Shown: piece after piece, positions 1 through 6,653 of the stretch
Layout of the letters: every line of letters starts with the position of its first letter
Numbering within the stretch: position 1 is the first letter of the stretch
Origin: JAUASV01 sp047605685
GTDB lineage: Bacteria; Actinomycetota; Actinomycetes; Actinomycetales; Microbacteriaceae
Reading direction: 5' to 3'
DNA length: 15,488 nucleotides
NCBI GenBank assembly: GCA_047605685.1
Contig: JASGFF010000063.1
Coordinates: forward strand, 1-15,488
Translations under genes and position numbers: made by a program
The notes under the pieces: model-generated
What the model saw: only the letters and a program-made list of their open reading frames with translations
Databases searched by the model: none
Told to the model about the DNA's origin: nothing

Positions 1-55
1 CACCTCCAAGGTGTACAAGAAGACCAGCTCCAAGGTGAAACTCCACGTCAAGTGA
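1..55 (+). CDS. C-terminal fragment of an unidentified protein
   Basis: From position 2 one frame reads TSKVYKKTSSKVKLHVK and then stops with TGA at 53-55. Only 17 residues are visible. The Lys/Ser/Thr-rich beta-strand-like ending resembles the last strand of bacterial Ig-like or other repeat domains on secreted proteins. The propeller protein at 12372-13706 also ends in a Lys-rich strand of this kind, but the similarity is loose. A strong hairpin follows 45 bases downstream, which supports a real gene end here. The function cannot be assigned. Confidence 0.55.
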   Translation, partial: TSKVYKKTSSKVKLHVK

Positions 56-100
56 CCGGTCGTCCGATCCGGTTCGGATGACCGCCAACGGCGGCACGGC

Positions 101-130
101 AAGGCCCCTCACCCTCGGGTGGGGGGCCTT
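101..130. terminator. Bidirectional intrinsic terminator between convergent genes
   Basis: A 14-bp stem (AAGGCCCCTCACCC against GGGTGGGGGGCCTT, one T-G wobble) closes on a 2-base loop; in practice a slightly shorter stem with a larger loop. It lies between the plus-strand gene ending at 55 and the minus-strand gene ending at 151. A and T residues at both stem ends give weak U-rich flanks in either direction. A second pairing, AACGGCG (87-93) with CGCCGTT (131-137), can extend the fold. Confidence 0.8.
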
Positions 131-150
131 CGCCGTTCAGCACCGCCAGT

Positions 151-765
151 TCAGTACCAGCCGGTTGACTCGCTGTGGGCCCAGGCGACACAGGGGGTGC
201 CGTAACGGCCGGTGATGTAGCCGAGACCCCAGGTGATCTGCGTCTTGGCGCTGGTCTTCCAGTCCGAGCCGGCGGAGGCCATCTTGGAGCCCGGCAGCGC
301 CTGCGGGATGCCGTAGGCGCCGTTCGAGTTCGCGGCGTAGACGTTCCAGTGCGACTCGCGGTTCCACAGCGCCACCAGGCAGGCGTACTGCTTCTCACTC
401 CAACCGCGGTCGGCGACCATGTCGTAGGCGATCGCCTTCGCACTGCCCGGATCCGGCGTCCCGACCGCGGGAACGGACTCCTCCGCCTCCTGCACCTCGG
501 CCTCGGTCACCGTGTAGTCGCCGCGGTCGATCGCCGCCGAGTCCGCGGCATCGCCGACGAGCAGGGTCTGTGCGTCGCGCACACCGTAGGTCGCCTCGAA
601 GTCGGCCTCGGCGCTCAGCGCGAACGCCTCCGAGGGGTCGACCACCGGCACGAGCACGAGGGCGGTCGCCGCGAGGAAGGCCAGAGCCGGCAGCCGCGGT
701 GCCGCACTGATGAAATAACCGACGTCGAGCACGGAGACCGTGTTCTCCGCTCGACGCCTGCCCAC
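151..765 (-). CDS. Secreted transglycosylase-like peptidoglycan hydrolase
   Basis: The 204-residue product is probably exported and cleaves peptidoglycan glycan strands. Residues 24-43 form a hydrophobic segment followed by a possible signal-peptidase site (AFA, 47-49). Residues 50-108 are an acidic, low-complexity linker. Residues 110-204 are the lysozyme-like domain found at the C-terminus of many actinobacterial transglycosylase-like and resuscitation-type proteins, with WNRESHWN (134-141, likely catalytic Glu137), NGAYGIPQALPG (148-159) and the terminal HSESTGWY. Cys129 and Cys192 could form a disulfide. The start is GTG at 765: a TAGACT element lies 9 nt upstream and no Shine-Dalgarno is visible. 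A later GTG (residue 12) is possible but would shorten the region before the signal sequence. It appears to be transcribed alone, after the DivIVA-like gene. The substrate is inferred from the domain only. Confidence 0.88.
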   Translation of the reverse strand: MGRRRAENTVSVLDVGYFISAAPRLPALAFLAATALVLVPVVDPSEAFALSAEADFEATYGVRDAQTLLVGDAADSAAIDRGDYTVTEAEVQEAEESVPAVGTPDPGSAKAIAYDMVADRGWSEKQYACLVALWNRESHWNVYAANSNGAYGIPQALPGSKMASAGSDWKTSAKTQITWGLGYITGRYGTPCVAWAHSESTGWY

Positions 766-774
766 AGACCCGGG

Positions 775-780
775 AGTCTA
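775..780 (-). promoter_or_regulatory. Putative -10 element (TAGACT) for the transglycosylase gene
   Basis: On the minus strand TAGACT (TAnnnT type) ends 9 nt before the GTG start at 765. That spacing would put the transcription start at or next to the start codon, i.e. a leaderless mRNA. No good -35 element is visible (TTGGCC lies 20 nt upstream, too far). Confidence 0.45.
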
Positions 781-790
781 CCCGACCGCC

Positions 791-830
791 GCCGGGACAG
801 GGCCAACCCCGCCGGGACGGGGCCGACCGC
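791..830. repeat. Two imperfect 20-bp tandem repeats
   Basis: 791-810 and 811-830 match at 17 of 20 positions (both begin GCCGGGAC). They lie in the 79-base spacer between the DivIVA-like and transglycosylase genes. No function is evident; they may be a slippage product in GC-rich DNA. Confidence 0.6.
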
Positions 831-844
831 GGCCGCCGGCCGCG
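828..844 (-). terminator. Possible terminator after the DivIVA-like gene
   Basis: A 7-bp perfect stem (CGCGGCC / GGCCGCG) with a 3-base loop directly abuts the stop codon at 845-847. There is no U-tract, which is common for actinobacterial terminators. Such short GC stems also arise by chance at this composition. Confidence 0.4.
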
Positions 845-1399
845 TCAGCGCACGGCGAGCATCACCCGCACGACCGTCTCGAGCAGGTAGTCCACGGTGC
901 GCTCGCTGTAGCCGCGCCGCGCCGACGTGAAGGCGACCGTGCGCACCTCCTCCACGCTCATCGGCGTGCCGCGCCGGAAGTAGTCCAGCAGCCGGTCGGC
1001 GAAGGCGTCCACCTCGCGGATGTCGTAGCCGCGCACGAGCGCGCCCTCGTGGCCGAACCGCTCGCCGGCCGGCCGGGACAGCCGCTCGACGATCTGGCGC
1101 GCGCTCTCGCGCGCCTGCGCGTACCAGGCCTCCTGACCGCCGGGCAACTGCAGCGCCCGTTCGCGCTCGCGCTGCGCGAAGGCGTCCTCGAGGCGCTCGA
1201 GCGCGGCATCCACGTGCGCGGGCGAGTAGCCGCCCTTCTTCATCGGGAACGCCGTGCGCCGGATGGTGTCGCTCGTCACGACACCCGGCTGGCCGGGGTT
1301 GGCGGCATAGGCACGCCGGGCATCCTCGAGGAACTCCTCCACGTGCTCGATCGCGTAGCCGAGGACCGAGGAGCGGGTGCGCGGGAATGTCGAGCTCAC
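845..1399 (-). CDS. DivIVA-domain-like protein with two repeats
   Basis: This 184-residue cytoplasmic protein has two similar halves. Residues 12-75 contain GYAIEHVEEFLED, RRTAFPMKKGGYSPAHVD and ALERLEDAF. Residues 120-181 contain GYDIREVDAFADRLLDYF, VRTVAFTSARRGYSERTVD and a final helix. The pattern F-x(5)-GY-x(3)-VD followed by a helix is that of DivIVA-domain repeats, which in other proteins bind membranes or polar/septal complexes. A charged helical linker (76-115) joins the halves. It is far shorter than Wag31/DivIVA and lacks a long coiled coil, so it is not the polar-growth scaffold itself. The GTG start at 1399 lies 12 bases after the cdsA stop, with AGGA a few bases upstream; it is probably co-transcribed with cdsA. 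Exact role unknown. Confidence 0.82.
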   Translation of the reverse strand: MSSTFPRTRSSVLGYAIEHVEEFLEDARRAYAANPGQPGVVTSDTIRRTAFPMKKGGYSPAHVDAALERLEDAFAQRERERALQLPGGQEAWYAQARESARQIVERLSRPAGERFGHEGALVRGYDIREVDAFADRLLDYFRRGTPMSVEEVRTVAFTSARRGYSERTVDYLLETVVRVMLAVR

Positions 1400-1411
1400 G
1401 GGGCCATCCTG

Positions 1412-2377
1412 TCAGGTGAAGATGAGAAGCAGCGCGTAGGCGACGGGGGCGCTCAGCAGGGTCGAGTCGAGCCGGTCCAGCAGGCCGCCGTGGCCCGGCA
1501 GCCAGTCGCTGATGTCCTTGACACCGAGGTCGCGCTTGAGCAGCGACTCGCTGAGGTCGCCGGCCGTGCCGCTGAGCGCGAGCGTGAGCCCGAACGGGAT
1601 GCCGATCCACCACGGCTGCTCGAGCATGAGCCAGGCCACCAGCACACCGGCGACGACCGCGGCGAGCAGCGACCCGGCGAAGCCCTCCCAGGTCTTGCCG
1701 GGGCTGATCAGCGGCGCCATCTTGTGCCGGCCGAGAGCGAGCCCGGTCGCGTAGGCCCCGGTGTCGGTGGCGACGACGACGATGAGGAAGCCCAGCGTCC
1801 ACCACTGGCCGCGCTCGTGGGCGGTCATGAGCACCGCGAAGGAGCCGAGGAATATGACGTAGACGAGCACGAAGACGCCGGCGAGGAGGTCCTTCGCGAT
1901 GTCGCCGGCACGGACCCGGTGCTCCGGGGCGATGAGCTCGATGAGCCGCCACAGCGTCACGAGCACGACGCCGCCGAGCAGTCCGAGCCAGTGGCCGGTG
2001 TCCCGGGAGATGCCGAGGGCGGGAACGCCGAGGTACGCGAGCGGGACGATGGCGAGGCCGGTGAGCAGCAGCGGCGTGCGCGGCACGTCGCGGCCCGCGG
2101 AGCGCAGCGCGCCGGCCAGCTCGAACGAGGTGATCGTGACGAGCCCGATCCCGACGAGCGCGAACAGCCCCTTGACGATGATCAGGCTGGAGATCACCAC
2201 GGCGCCGAACAGCAGGCCGACGAGCACGGCGCTGGCCAGGTTGCGCCCGCTGCGCCTGTTGATGCGCTCGTTCGTCGCGCGGGCGCGCGCCTCGAGCTCG
2301 TGCAGGTTCGCCTCGAACTCCTCCCGCGACTGCGGGCGGCGACGGCGCCCCGGGGGCGTGCCAGGGGCCTCGGCCAT
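1412..2377 (-). CDS. cdsA: Phosphatidate cytidylyltransferase
   Basis: CdsA converts phosphatidic acid and CTP to CDP-diacylglycerol, the precursor of membrane phospholipids, in the cytoplasmic membrane. The 321-residue protein has a basic, hydrophilic N-terminus (1-45) followed by about eight hydrophobic segments. The family signature is at 277-303: SLLKRDLGVKD, then SDWLPGHGGLLDRLDS, with the conserved KR, KD, HGG and DRLD residues. Residues 203-229 contain ATDTGAY and SPGKTWEG, also typical. The N-terminal extension of about 45 residues is longer than in E. coli CdsA but usual for actinobacterial homologues. The ATG at 2377 immediately follows the frr stop (2380-2378) with no spacer, so translation is probably coupled. 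frr-cdsA adjacency is widely conserved. Confidence 0.97.
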   Translation of the reverse strand: MAEAPGTPPGRRRRPQSREEFEANLHELEARARATNERINRRSGRNLASAVLVGLLFGAVVISSLIIVKGLFALVGIGLVTITSFELAGALRSAGRDVPRTPLLLTGLAIVPLAYLGVPALGISRDTGHWLGLLGGVVLVTLWRLIELIAPEHRVRAGDIAKDLLAGVFVLVYVIFLGSFAVLMTAHERGQWWTLGFLIVVVATDTGAYATGLALGRHKMAPLISPGKTWEGFAGSLLAAVVAGVLVAWLMLEQPWWIGIPFGLTLALSGTAGDLSESLLKRDLGVKDISDWLPGHGGLLDRLDSTLLSAPVAYALLLIFT

Positions 2378-2929
2378 TCAGACCTCGAGCAGTTCGGCTT
2401 CTTTGCGCCCCAGCGCCTCGTCGATGTGCTCGACATGCGCCTTGGTCGCCGCATCCAGTGCCTTCTCGGCGCGCGCGATGTCGTCCTCGCCCACCTCGCT
2501 GAGCCCGTCGAGCTCGTCCTTGGCGCGGCGGCGGATGTTGCGGATCGCCACCTTGGCCTGCTCCGCCTTCTCGCGCACGATCTTGACGAACTCGCGCCGA
2601 CGCTCCTCGGTGAGCTCCGGAAGGGTGACCCGGATGATCTCGCCGTCGTTGCCGACGTTCGCCGAGAGGTTCGGCATCGTCACGATCGCCTTCTCGATCT
2701 CCTTGAGGGCGCTCTTGTCGTAGGGCGTCACGAGCAGCACCCGCGCCTCGGGGTTCTGCAGGCCGGCGAGCTGGGCGAGCGGGGTCGGGCTGCCGTAGTA
2801 GTCGACGAGCACCTTCTGGAACAGCGCCGGGTTCGCCCGGCCGGCGCTCACGGTGCCGAAGTCGTCACGGGCCACCTCGACGGCCTTGTCCATCTTCTCG
2901 CTGGCCCCGGCCAGAACGTCGCTGATCAC
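2378..2929 (-). CDS. frr: Ribosome recycling factor
   Basis: RRF works with EF-G to split the post-termination ribosome. The product has 183 residues, against about 185 for the family. It shows the N-terminal helix (SDVLAGASEKMDKAVEVARDD), the SAGRANPALF motif, the small beta domain with the LLVTPYDKSALKEIEKAI segment, and the C-terminal helices containing LTEERRREFVKIVREKAEQAKVAIRN split across the hinge. The start is GTG at 2929 (V-I-S-D-V-L), chosen because AAGGAG lies 6 bases upstream and the length fits. The same frame stays open far upstream, but that part overlaps pyrH and is not RRF-like. It follows pyrH by 47 bases and abuts cdsA. Confidence 0.97.
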   Translation of the reverse strand: MISDVLAGASEKMDKAVEVARDDFGTVSAGRANPALFQKVLVDYYGSPTPLAQLAGLQNPEARVLLVTPYDKSALKEIEKAIVTMPNLSANVGNDGEIIRVTLPELTEERRREFVKIVREKAEQAKVAIRNIRRRAKDELDGLSEVGEDDIARAEKALDAATKAHVEHIDEALGRKEAELLEV

Positions 2930-2935
2930 CGCAAA

Positions 2936-2941
2936 CTCCTT
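2936..2941 (-). promoter_or_regulatory. Ribosome binding site deciding the frr start
   Basis: On the minus strand AAGGAG lies 6 bases before GTG at 2929. It supports this non-ATG start over the long in-frame upstream extension. Confidence 0.75.
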
Positions 2942-2976
2942 AGCGTCCTGTCGAGTGTAGTGCTCGCCCCGGGCGC

Positions 2977-3690
2977 TCAGGCCGAGACCAGGGTGCCCAG
3001 GCTCTCGCCGCGCAGCGCCCTGGTCAGGTTGCCCGCCGGCTCCATGCCGAAGACGAGCATCGGCATCCGGTTGTCCATGCACAGGCTGAACGCCGTGGAG
3101 TCGACGACCTTGAGCCCCTGCACGAGAGCGTCCTGGTAGGTGAGCGCATCGAGCTTCTTCGCGGCCGGGTTCGCCCGCGGATCGGAGTCGTACACGCCGT
3201 CCACGCCGTTCTTCGCGACGAGCACGACATCGGCCTTGATCTCGAGCGCGCGCTGCGCCGCGACGGTGTCGGTCGAGAAGTACGGCAGGCCCGCGCCGGC
3301 GCCGAAGATGACCACGCGCCCCTTCTCGAGATGCCGCTCGGCACGGCGCGGCACGTAGGGCTCGGCGACCTGCTGCATCGAGATCGCCGACTGCACGCGG
3401 GTGGATGCACCGGCCTGCTCCAGGAAGTCCTGCAGGGCGAGCGAGTTCATCACGGTGCCGAGCATGCCCATGTAGTCGGCTCTGCCGCGATCCATGCCGC
3501 GCTGGCTGAGCTCCGCGCCGCGGAAGAAGTTGCCCCCGCCGACGACGACCGCGACCTGGACGCTGTCGAGGACGGCCACGATCTCGCGGGCGATGCCGCT
3601 GACGACATCCGGGTTGACGCCGAGCTGGCCGCCGCCGAACGCCTCCCCCGAGAGCTTGAGCAGAACACGTCTGGTGACGGCGTGCGACAT
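2977..3690 (-). CDS. pyrH: Uridylate kinase (UMP kinase)
   Basis: PyrH phosphorylates UMP to UDP with ATP in pyrimidine nucleotide synthesis; the bacterial enzyme is a hexamer of the amino-acid-kinase fold. The 237 residues match the family length. Motifs: RVLLKLSGEAFGG (8-20, with the phosphate-binding Lys12), VVVGGGNFFRG (48-58), DYMGMLGTVMNSLALQD, IFGAGAGLPYFSTDT with the catalytic-region Asp and Thr, and KNGVDGVYDSDP near the nucleotide site. The ATG at 3690 has AAGGAG 4 bases upstream, a short but workable spacing. It heads the pyrH-frr-cdsA-DivIVA-like transcript: a strong terminator separates it from tsf, and a TAGCCT element lies upstream. Confidence 0.97.
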   Translation of the reverse strand: MSHAVTRRVLLKLSGEAFGGGQLGVNPDVVSGIAREIVAVLDSVQVAVVVGGGNFFRGAELSQRGMDRGRADYMGMLGTVMNSLALQDFLEQAGASTRVQSAISMQQVAEPYVPRRAERHLEKGRVVIFGAGAGLPYFSTDTVAAQRALEIKADVVLVAKNGVDGVYDSDPRANPAAKKLDALTYQDALVQGLKVVDSTAFSLCMDNRMPMLVFGMEPAGNLTRALRGESLGTLVSA

Positions 3691-3722
3691 CGGTCTCCTT
3701 GAGGTTGTCGGGGCCCGTGAAC

Positions 3723-3728
3723 AGGCTA
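3723..3728 (-). promoter_or_regulatory. Putative -10 element (TAGCCT) for pyrH
   Basis: TAGCCT on the minus strand lies 32 bases before the pyrH ATG and just downstream of the tsf terminator. Transcription would begin about 25 nt upstream of the start, leaving room for the AAGGAG site. No clear -35 is visible. Confidence 0.4.
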
Positions 3729-3750
3729 GGGCACGTTGCGCTCACGCACG

Positions 3751-3781
3751 ACGGCCCCCGCACCACCGGTGCGGGGGCCGT
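3751..3781 (-). terminator. Terminator of the rpsB-tsf operon
   Basis: A perfect 14-bp stem (ACGGCCCCCGCACC / GGTGCGGGGGCCGT) with a 3-base loop begins 17 bases after the tsf stop. There is no U-tract, but the stem is very stable. It sits between tsf and the pyrH promoter region, so the two gene groups are probably separate transcripts with some read-through. Confidence 0.82.
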
Positions 3782-3797
3782 CCGGGCTCGGTCGTCG

Positions 3798-4628
3798 TCA
3801 GGCGCCGACCTTGAACCGCACGAAGTCGGTGACGGTGATGCCGGCGGCGGAGGCCACCTTGCCGACGGAGAGCTTGTTGTCCTTGGCGTACTCCTGCTCG
3901 AGCAGGGCGACCTGCTTGAAATAGGCGCCCAGACGGCCCTCGACGATCTTCGGCAGCGCGGCCTCGGGCTTGCCCTCGCCGCGGCTGATCTCCTCGACGA
4001 TGCGACGCTCGTTCGCGACGGACTCGGCGGGCACCTGCTCCTTGGCGATGTACTGCGGGTCGGCGAAGGAGATGTGCTGCGCGATCGAGCGGGCGGTCTC
4101 CGCGTCGTCGCCGGTGTAGGCGAGCACGACGCCGATCTGCGGCGGCAGGTCCTTGCTGGTGCGGTGCAGGTAGACGGCGAAGCGGTCGCCGGTGATCCGG
4201 GCGACGCGACGCAGCTCGATCTTCTCGCCGATCGTCGCCGCCTGGTCGTCGATCGTCTCCTTGACGCTCTTGCCGCCCTCGGCGACGGTGGCGAGCGCGG
4301 CGTCGAGGTCCTCGGCGCCGGAGTCGGCGAGGGCCTGCAGCACGGTCTCGCCGAGGGCGATGAACTTCTCGTTCTTCGCGACGAAGTCCGTCTCGCAGGC
4401 GAGCTCGATGAGGGTCACCGCGGTGGCCGACTCGACGACGGCCACGAGGCCCTCGCTCGTGGAGCGGTCCGCGCGCTTGGCGTTGCCCTTGACGCCCTTG
4501 AGGCGGAGGATCTCGACCGCCTTCTCGATGTCGCCCTCGGCCTCGACCAGGGCGTTCTTCGTGTCGACCATGCCGGTGCCGAGGCGCTCGCGCAGTGCCT
4601 TGATGTCGGCGAGACTGACGTCAGCCAT
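3798..4628 (-). CDS. tsf: Translation elongation factor Ts
   Basis: EF-Ts is the guanine nucleotide exchange factor that reloads EF-Tu with GTP. The 276-residue protein has the N-terminal UBA-like domain (ADIKALRERLGTGMVDTKNAL, 7-27), then KGVKGNAKRADRSTSEG, and the EF-Tu-contacting TDFVAKNE motif (80-87), followed by the two core subdomains. The length is that of actinobacterial EF-Ts. The ATG at 4628 is preceded by AGAGG about 7 bases upstream. It lies 66 bases after rpsB in the same direction, the near-universal rpsB-tsf pair, and is followed by a strong hairpin terminator. Confidence 0.98.
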   Translation of the reverse strand: MADVSLADIKALRERLGTGMVDTKNALVEAEGDIEKAVEILRLKGVKGNAKRADRSTSEGLVAVVESATAVTLIELACETDFVAKNEKFIALGETVLQALADSGAEDLDAALATVAEGGKSVKETIDDQAATIGEKIELRRVARITGDRFAVYLHRTSKDLPPQIGVVLAYTGDDAETARSIAQHISFADPQYIAKEQVPAESVANERRIVEEISRGEGKPEAALPKIVEGRLGAYFKQVALLEQEYAKDNKLSVGKVASAAGITVTDFVRFKVGA

Positions 4629-4640
4629 CTCTGTACCTCT

Positions 4641-4672
4641 TACTACTCGCTGGGATTGCTACTGGCTGGGAT
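4641..4672. repeat. 16-bp tandem repeat in the rpsB-tsf spacer
   Basis: 4641-4656 and 4657-4672 match at 14 of 16 positions (shared ending GCTGGGAT). On the minus strand the copies lie just upstream of the tsf ribosome binding site. They cannot form a strong hairpin with each other because they are direct repeats. Function unknown. Confidence 0.65.
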
Positions 4673-4694
4673 GGGCGTGCCGAGGCGGCCCGGA

Positions 4695-5690
4695 TCACTC
4701 GGCCGCGGCCGGGCCCGTCACCTCGTCGGCGGCCGCAGCCTCGGTCTCGGCAGCGGCCTCGGCCACCGCCTCGACGGCCTGCTCCGCCTCCGAGGTCTCG
4801 GCCTCCGGAGTCTCCGCCTCCGCGGCCTCCGGGACCTCCGGGGCGGCCTGCTCGGCGACGGGCTCCGCCTCGGCGACGGCCGGGGCGTCCTCGGTGCCTG
4901 CGACCGCAGCCGGGGCGCCATCGGCAGGGGTCTCGCTCGCGGCGAGCAGCTCGGCCTCCCACTCGGCGAGGGGCTCGACGTCGACGCCCTCCTCGGGCTT
5001 CTGGTGGCGCTGCACGAGGCCCTCGGCCGCGGCATCCGCGACGATGCGGGTGAGCAGCGCGACGGAGCGGATCGCGTCGTCGTTGCCCGGGATCGCGTAG
5101 GTGACCTCGTCGGGGTCGCAGTTCGTGTCGAGGATCGCGATCACCGGGATGCCGAGCTTGTGCGCCTCGTCGATCGCGAGGTGCTCCTTCTTGGTGTCGA
5201 CGACATAGATCGCCGACGGGGTCTTGGCGAGGTTCCGGATGCCGCCCAGGGACTTCTGGAGCTTCGTGAGCTCCCGCTTCTGGATCAGCAGCTCCTTCTT
5301 GGTGTAGCCCTTGGTGGTGTCGTCGAAGTCGATCTCCTCGAGCTCCTTCATGCGCGCGAGGCGCTTGGAGACCGTGGTGAAGTTGGTGAGCAGGCCACCG
5401 AGCCAGCGCTGGTTCACGTAGGGCTGGCCGACGCGCAGCGCCTGCTCGGCGATCGCGCCCTGGGCCTGCTTCTTGGTGCCGACGAACAGGATCGTGCCGC
5501 CGTGGGCGACGGTCTCCTTGACGTAGTCGTAGGTCTTGTCGATGTACTCGAGCGACTTCTGCAGGTCGATGATGTGCGAGCCCGAGCGCTCGGTGAGGAT
5601 GAAGCGCTTCATCTTCGGGTTCCAGCGGCGGGTCTGGTGTCCGAAGTGCACGCCGCTGTCGAGCAGCTGGCGGATGGTGACGACGGCCAT
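4695..5690 (-). CDS. rpsB: 30S ribosomal protein S2
   Basis: S2 is a structural protein of the small ribosomal subunit. The globular part (about residues 1-245) shows TIRQLLDSGVHFGHQTRRWNP at the N-terminus, GTILFVGTKKQAQ, YVNQRWLGGLLTNF and the conserved VVDTKKEHLAIDEAHKLGIP and DTNCDPDEV segments. Residues from about 250 to 331 are an Ala/Glu/Pro-rich, probably disordered tail, making the protein longer than E. coli S2 (241 residues); such tails are known in actinobacteria. The start is ATG at 5690 (MAVVTIRQLL); an in-frame GTG at 5726 would add 12 residues unlike other S2 proteins. The ribosome binding site is weak (GAGAG). The gene has a leader of about 200 bases. Confidence 0.97.
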   Translation of the reverse strand: MAVVTIRQLLDSGVHFGHQTRRWNPKMKRFILTERSGSHIIDLQKSLEYIDKTYDYVKETVAHGGTILFVGTKKQAQGAIAEQALRVGQPYVNQRWLGGLLTNFTTVSKRLARMKELEEIDFDDTTKGYTKKELLIQKRELTKLQKSLGGIRNLAKTPSAIYVVDTKKEHLAIDEAHKLGIPVIAILDTNCDPDEVTYAIPGNDDAIRSVALLTRIVADAAAEGLVQRHQKPEEGVDVEPLAEWEAELLAASETPADGAPAAVAGTEDAPAVAEAEPVAEQAAPEVPEAAEAETPEAETSEAEQAVEAVAEAAAETEAAAADEVTGPAAAE

Positions 5691-5902
5691 GGTCGTTCTC
5701 TCGTTTCTGGCGCGCGCGGGCGCCACTCAGTTGTCATCCGGCACCGGTCGGTGCGGAACCTGGTGCCCCGCGGGCATCCGCACACGCCGTCGCCATGGGG
5801 CGCCGGAGTGCGACTGGAGGATGCGACGCCCACCCGGCCGAACAGTGTCGCCGGGCGGATCAGGGCACGCGTAGTCAGCCCCGCGAGAGGGCTGCGGGCT
5901 CC
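5691..5902 (-). promoter_or_regulatory. Candidate structured rpsB 5' leader (gene-free region 5691-6052)
   Basis: This stretch has no convincing coding sequence. On the minus strand three hairpins can be drawn. 5876-5894 has CAGCCC pairing with GGGCTG. 5830-5858 has a 9-bp stem with one G-U pair and an 11-base loop. 5751-5783 is a nested fold in which GTGCGGA pairs with TCCGCAC and encloses the small hairpin TGCCC-GCG-GGGCA. The last lies 60 nt before the rpsB start. Autogenous control of rpsB by S2 binding its own leader is known in other bacteria; assigning it here is inference, since GC-rich DNA forms stems easily. The remainder, 5909-6052, holds the upstream region of the divergent peptidase gene, with no clear motif. 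Confidence 0.4.
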
Positions 5903-5908
5903 AGGGTA
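5903..5908 (-). promoter_or_regulatory. Possible -10 element (TACCCT) for rpsB-tsf
   Basis: TACCCT on the minus strand lies 212 bases before the rpsB ATG, directly upstream of the first leader hairpin. It fits TAnnnT, but no -35 is seen. Confidence 0.25.
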
Positions 5909-6052
5909 GCAGACCGGCGACGGGCGCCCGGTGCCGCCGGGATGCTCGCCGGAGCCACCTCGCGACTCCTCCACCCCGGTGTGCCGGCGCGCTCGTCCAC
6001 GCCGGCGGCCGGCGGCGATCCGCGCGCGGACCCACTCACCGAGGCTGGGCCC

Positions 6053-6595
6053 ATGCACAGGGCAACCATCGGCCTGCTGGCACTCCTGGTCATCGGGGTC
6101 TGCCCCGGTGCGACCGGTGCGACCGGTGCGACCGGCACCGCCGCGGCGAGCATCGGCACCGACAACGACACCGACACCGCGGGCGGCGCGCTCTGGCAGT
6201 GGCCTGTGGATGTCGCGCACGTGATCGTCCGGCCGTACATCGCCCCGGCGACGCCCTACGGCAGCGGACACCGCGGCCTGGACCTCGCCGCCGGCGAGCG
6301 GCTGCTCGCCCCCGCGGACGGCGTGGTCTCCTACGCCGGGGTCGTCGTCGACCGCGGCGTGCTCTCGATCGACCACGGCGGCGAGATCATCTCGAGCTAC
6401 GAGCCGGTGACGACCCCGCTCAAGACCGGCGACGTCGTGCACGCCGGCGACGTCATCGCGACGATCGACACCGGCCACTGCTCGATCCCGTGCGTGCACC
6501 TCGGGGTGCGGCTGGACGGCGACTACGTGTCGCCACTGCTCTACCTCGGCGGGGTGCCGCGCGCGGTGCTGCTGCCGACCCGCTCGCTCGACTGA
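6053..6595 (+). CDS. Secreted M23-family peptidase
   Basis: This 180-residue protein is probably an exported zinc metallopeptidase of the LytM/lysostaphin fold, cutting peptide cross-links in peptidoglycan. Residues 5-19 are hydrophobic and the AAA at 30-32 is a plausible signal-peptidase site; Cys17 is not in a proper lipobox. The mature domain shows GHRGLDLAA (72-80, zinc ligands His73 and Asp77) and GHCSIPCVHLGVR (141-153). The usual HxH pair is CVH here: His149 fits the third zinc ligand, and the first His is replaced by Cys147, while His141 of the GHC motif may substitute. The start is ATG at 6053 (GAGG 8 bases upstream, then a signal peptide); the longer frame upstream lacks these. It is divergent from rpsB and convergent with smpB. 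Confidence 0.88.
   Translation: MHRATIGLLALLVIGVCPGATGATGATGTAAASIGTDNDTDTAGGALWQWPVDVAHVIVRPYIAPATPYGSGHRGLDLAAGERLLAPADGVVSYAGVVVDRGVLSIDHGGEIISSYEPVTTPLKTGDVVHAGDVIATIDTGHCSIPCVHLGVRLDGDYVSPLLYLGGVPRAVLLPTRSLD
6107..6133 (+). repeat. Three 9-bp tandem repeats in the peptidase signal region
   Basis: GGTGCGACC occurs three times in direct succession and encodes a Gly-Ala-Thr repeat next to the signal peptide cleavage region of the M23 protein. Being in frame, copy-number change would only alter linker length. Confidence 0.8.
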
Positions 6596-6614
6596 CACAT
6601 CCCGGCCGCACGCT

Positions 6615-6635
6615 CGGCGCACGCCCCCTGCGCCG
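6615..6635. terminator. Probable shared terminator between the M23 peptidase gene and smpB
   Basis: A 7-bp perfect stem (CGGCGCA / TGCGCCG) with a 7-base loop sits in the 58-base gap between two convergent genes. There is no U-tract. Modest strength. Confidence 0.45.
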
Positions 6636-6653
6636 GCCCGGCCCCGATGTCCG

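Noticed and set aside
733..748. GGAGA-N6-TCTCC palindrome as an operator for the transglycosylase gene
   Set aside because: It lies inside the first coding codons with 5-base arms, which is not distinctive in this composition.
740..3139. 799-codon open frame on the plus strand
   Set aside because: It lies opposite the DivIVA-like, cdsA, frr and pyrH genes. The composition (Arg/Gly/Ala/His-rich, no motifs) is that of a GC-rich antisense shadow.
2930..3766. N-terminal extension of frr through pyrH
   Set aside because: The extension is an alternate-frame reading of pyrH; RRF length and the AAGGAG site fix the start at 2929.
3699..5909. 736-codon plus-strand frame with Leu/Gly/Asp-rich pseudo-repeats
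   Set aside because: It is antisense to tsf and rpsB, which have unmistakable protein motifs; the apparent repeats mirror the codon pattern of the S2 tail.
6596..6653. tmRNA gene beside smpB
   Set aside because: The gap is only 58 bases and shows no tRNA-like ends; a tmRNA needs over 300 bases.
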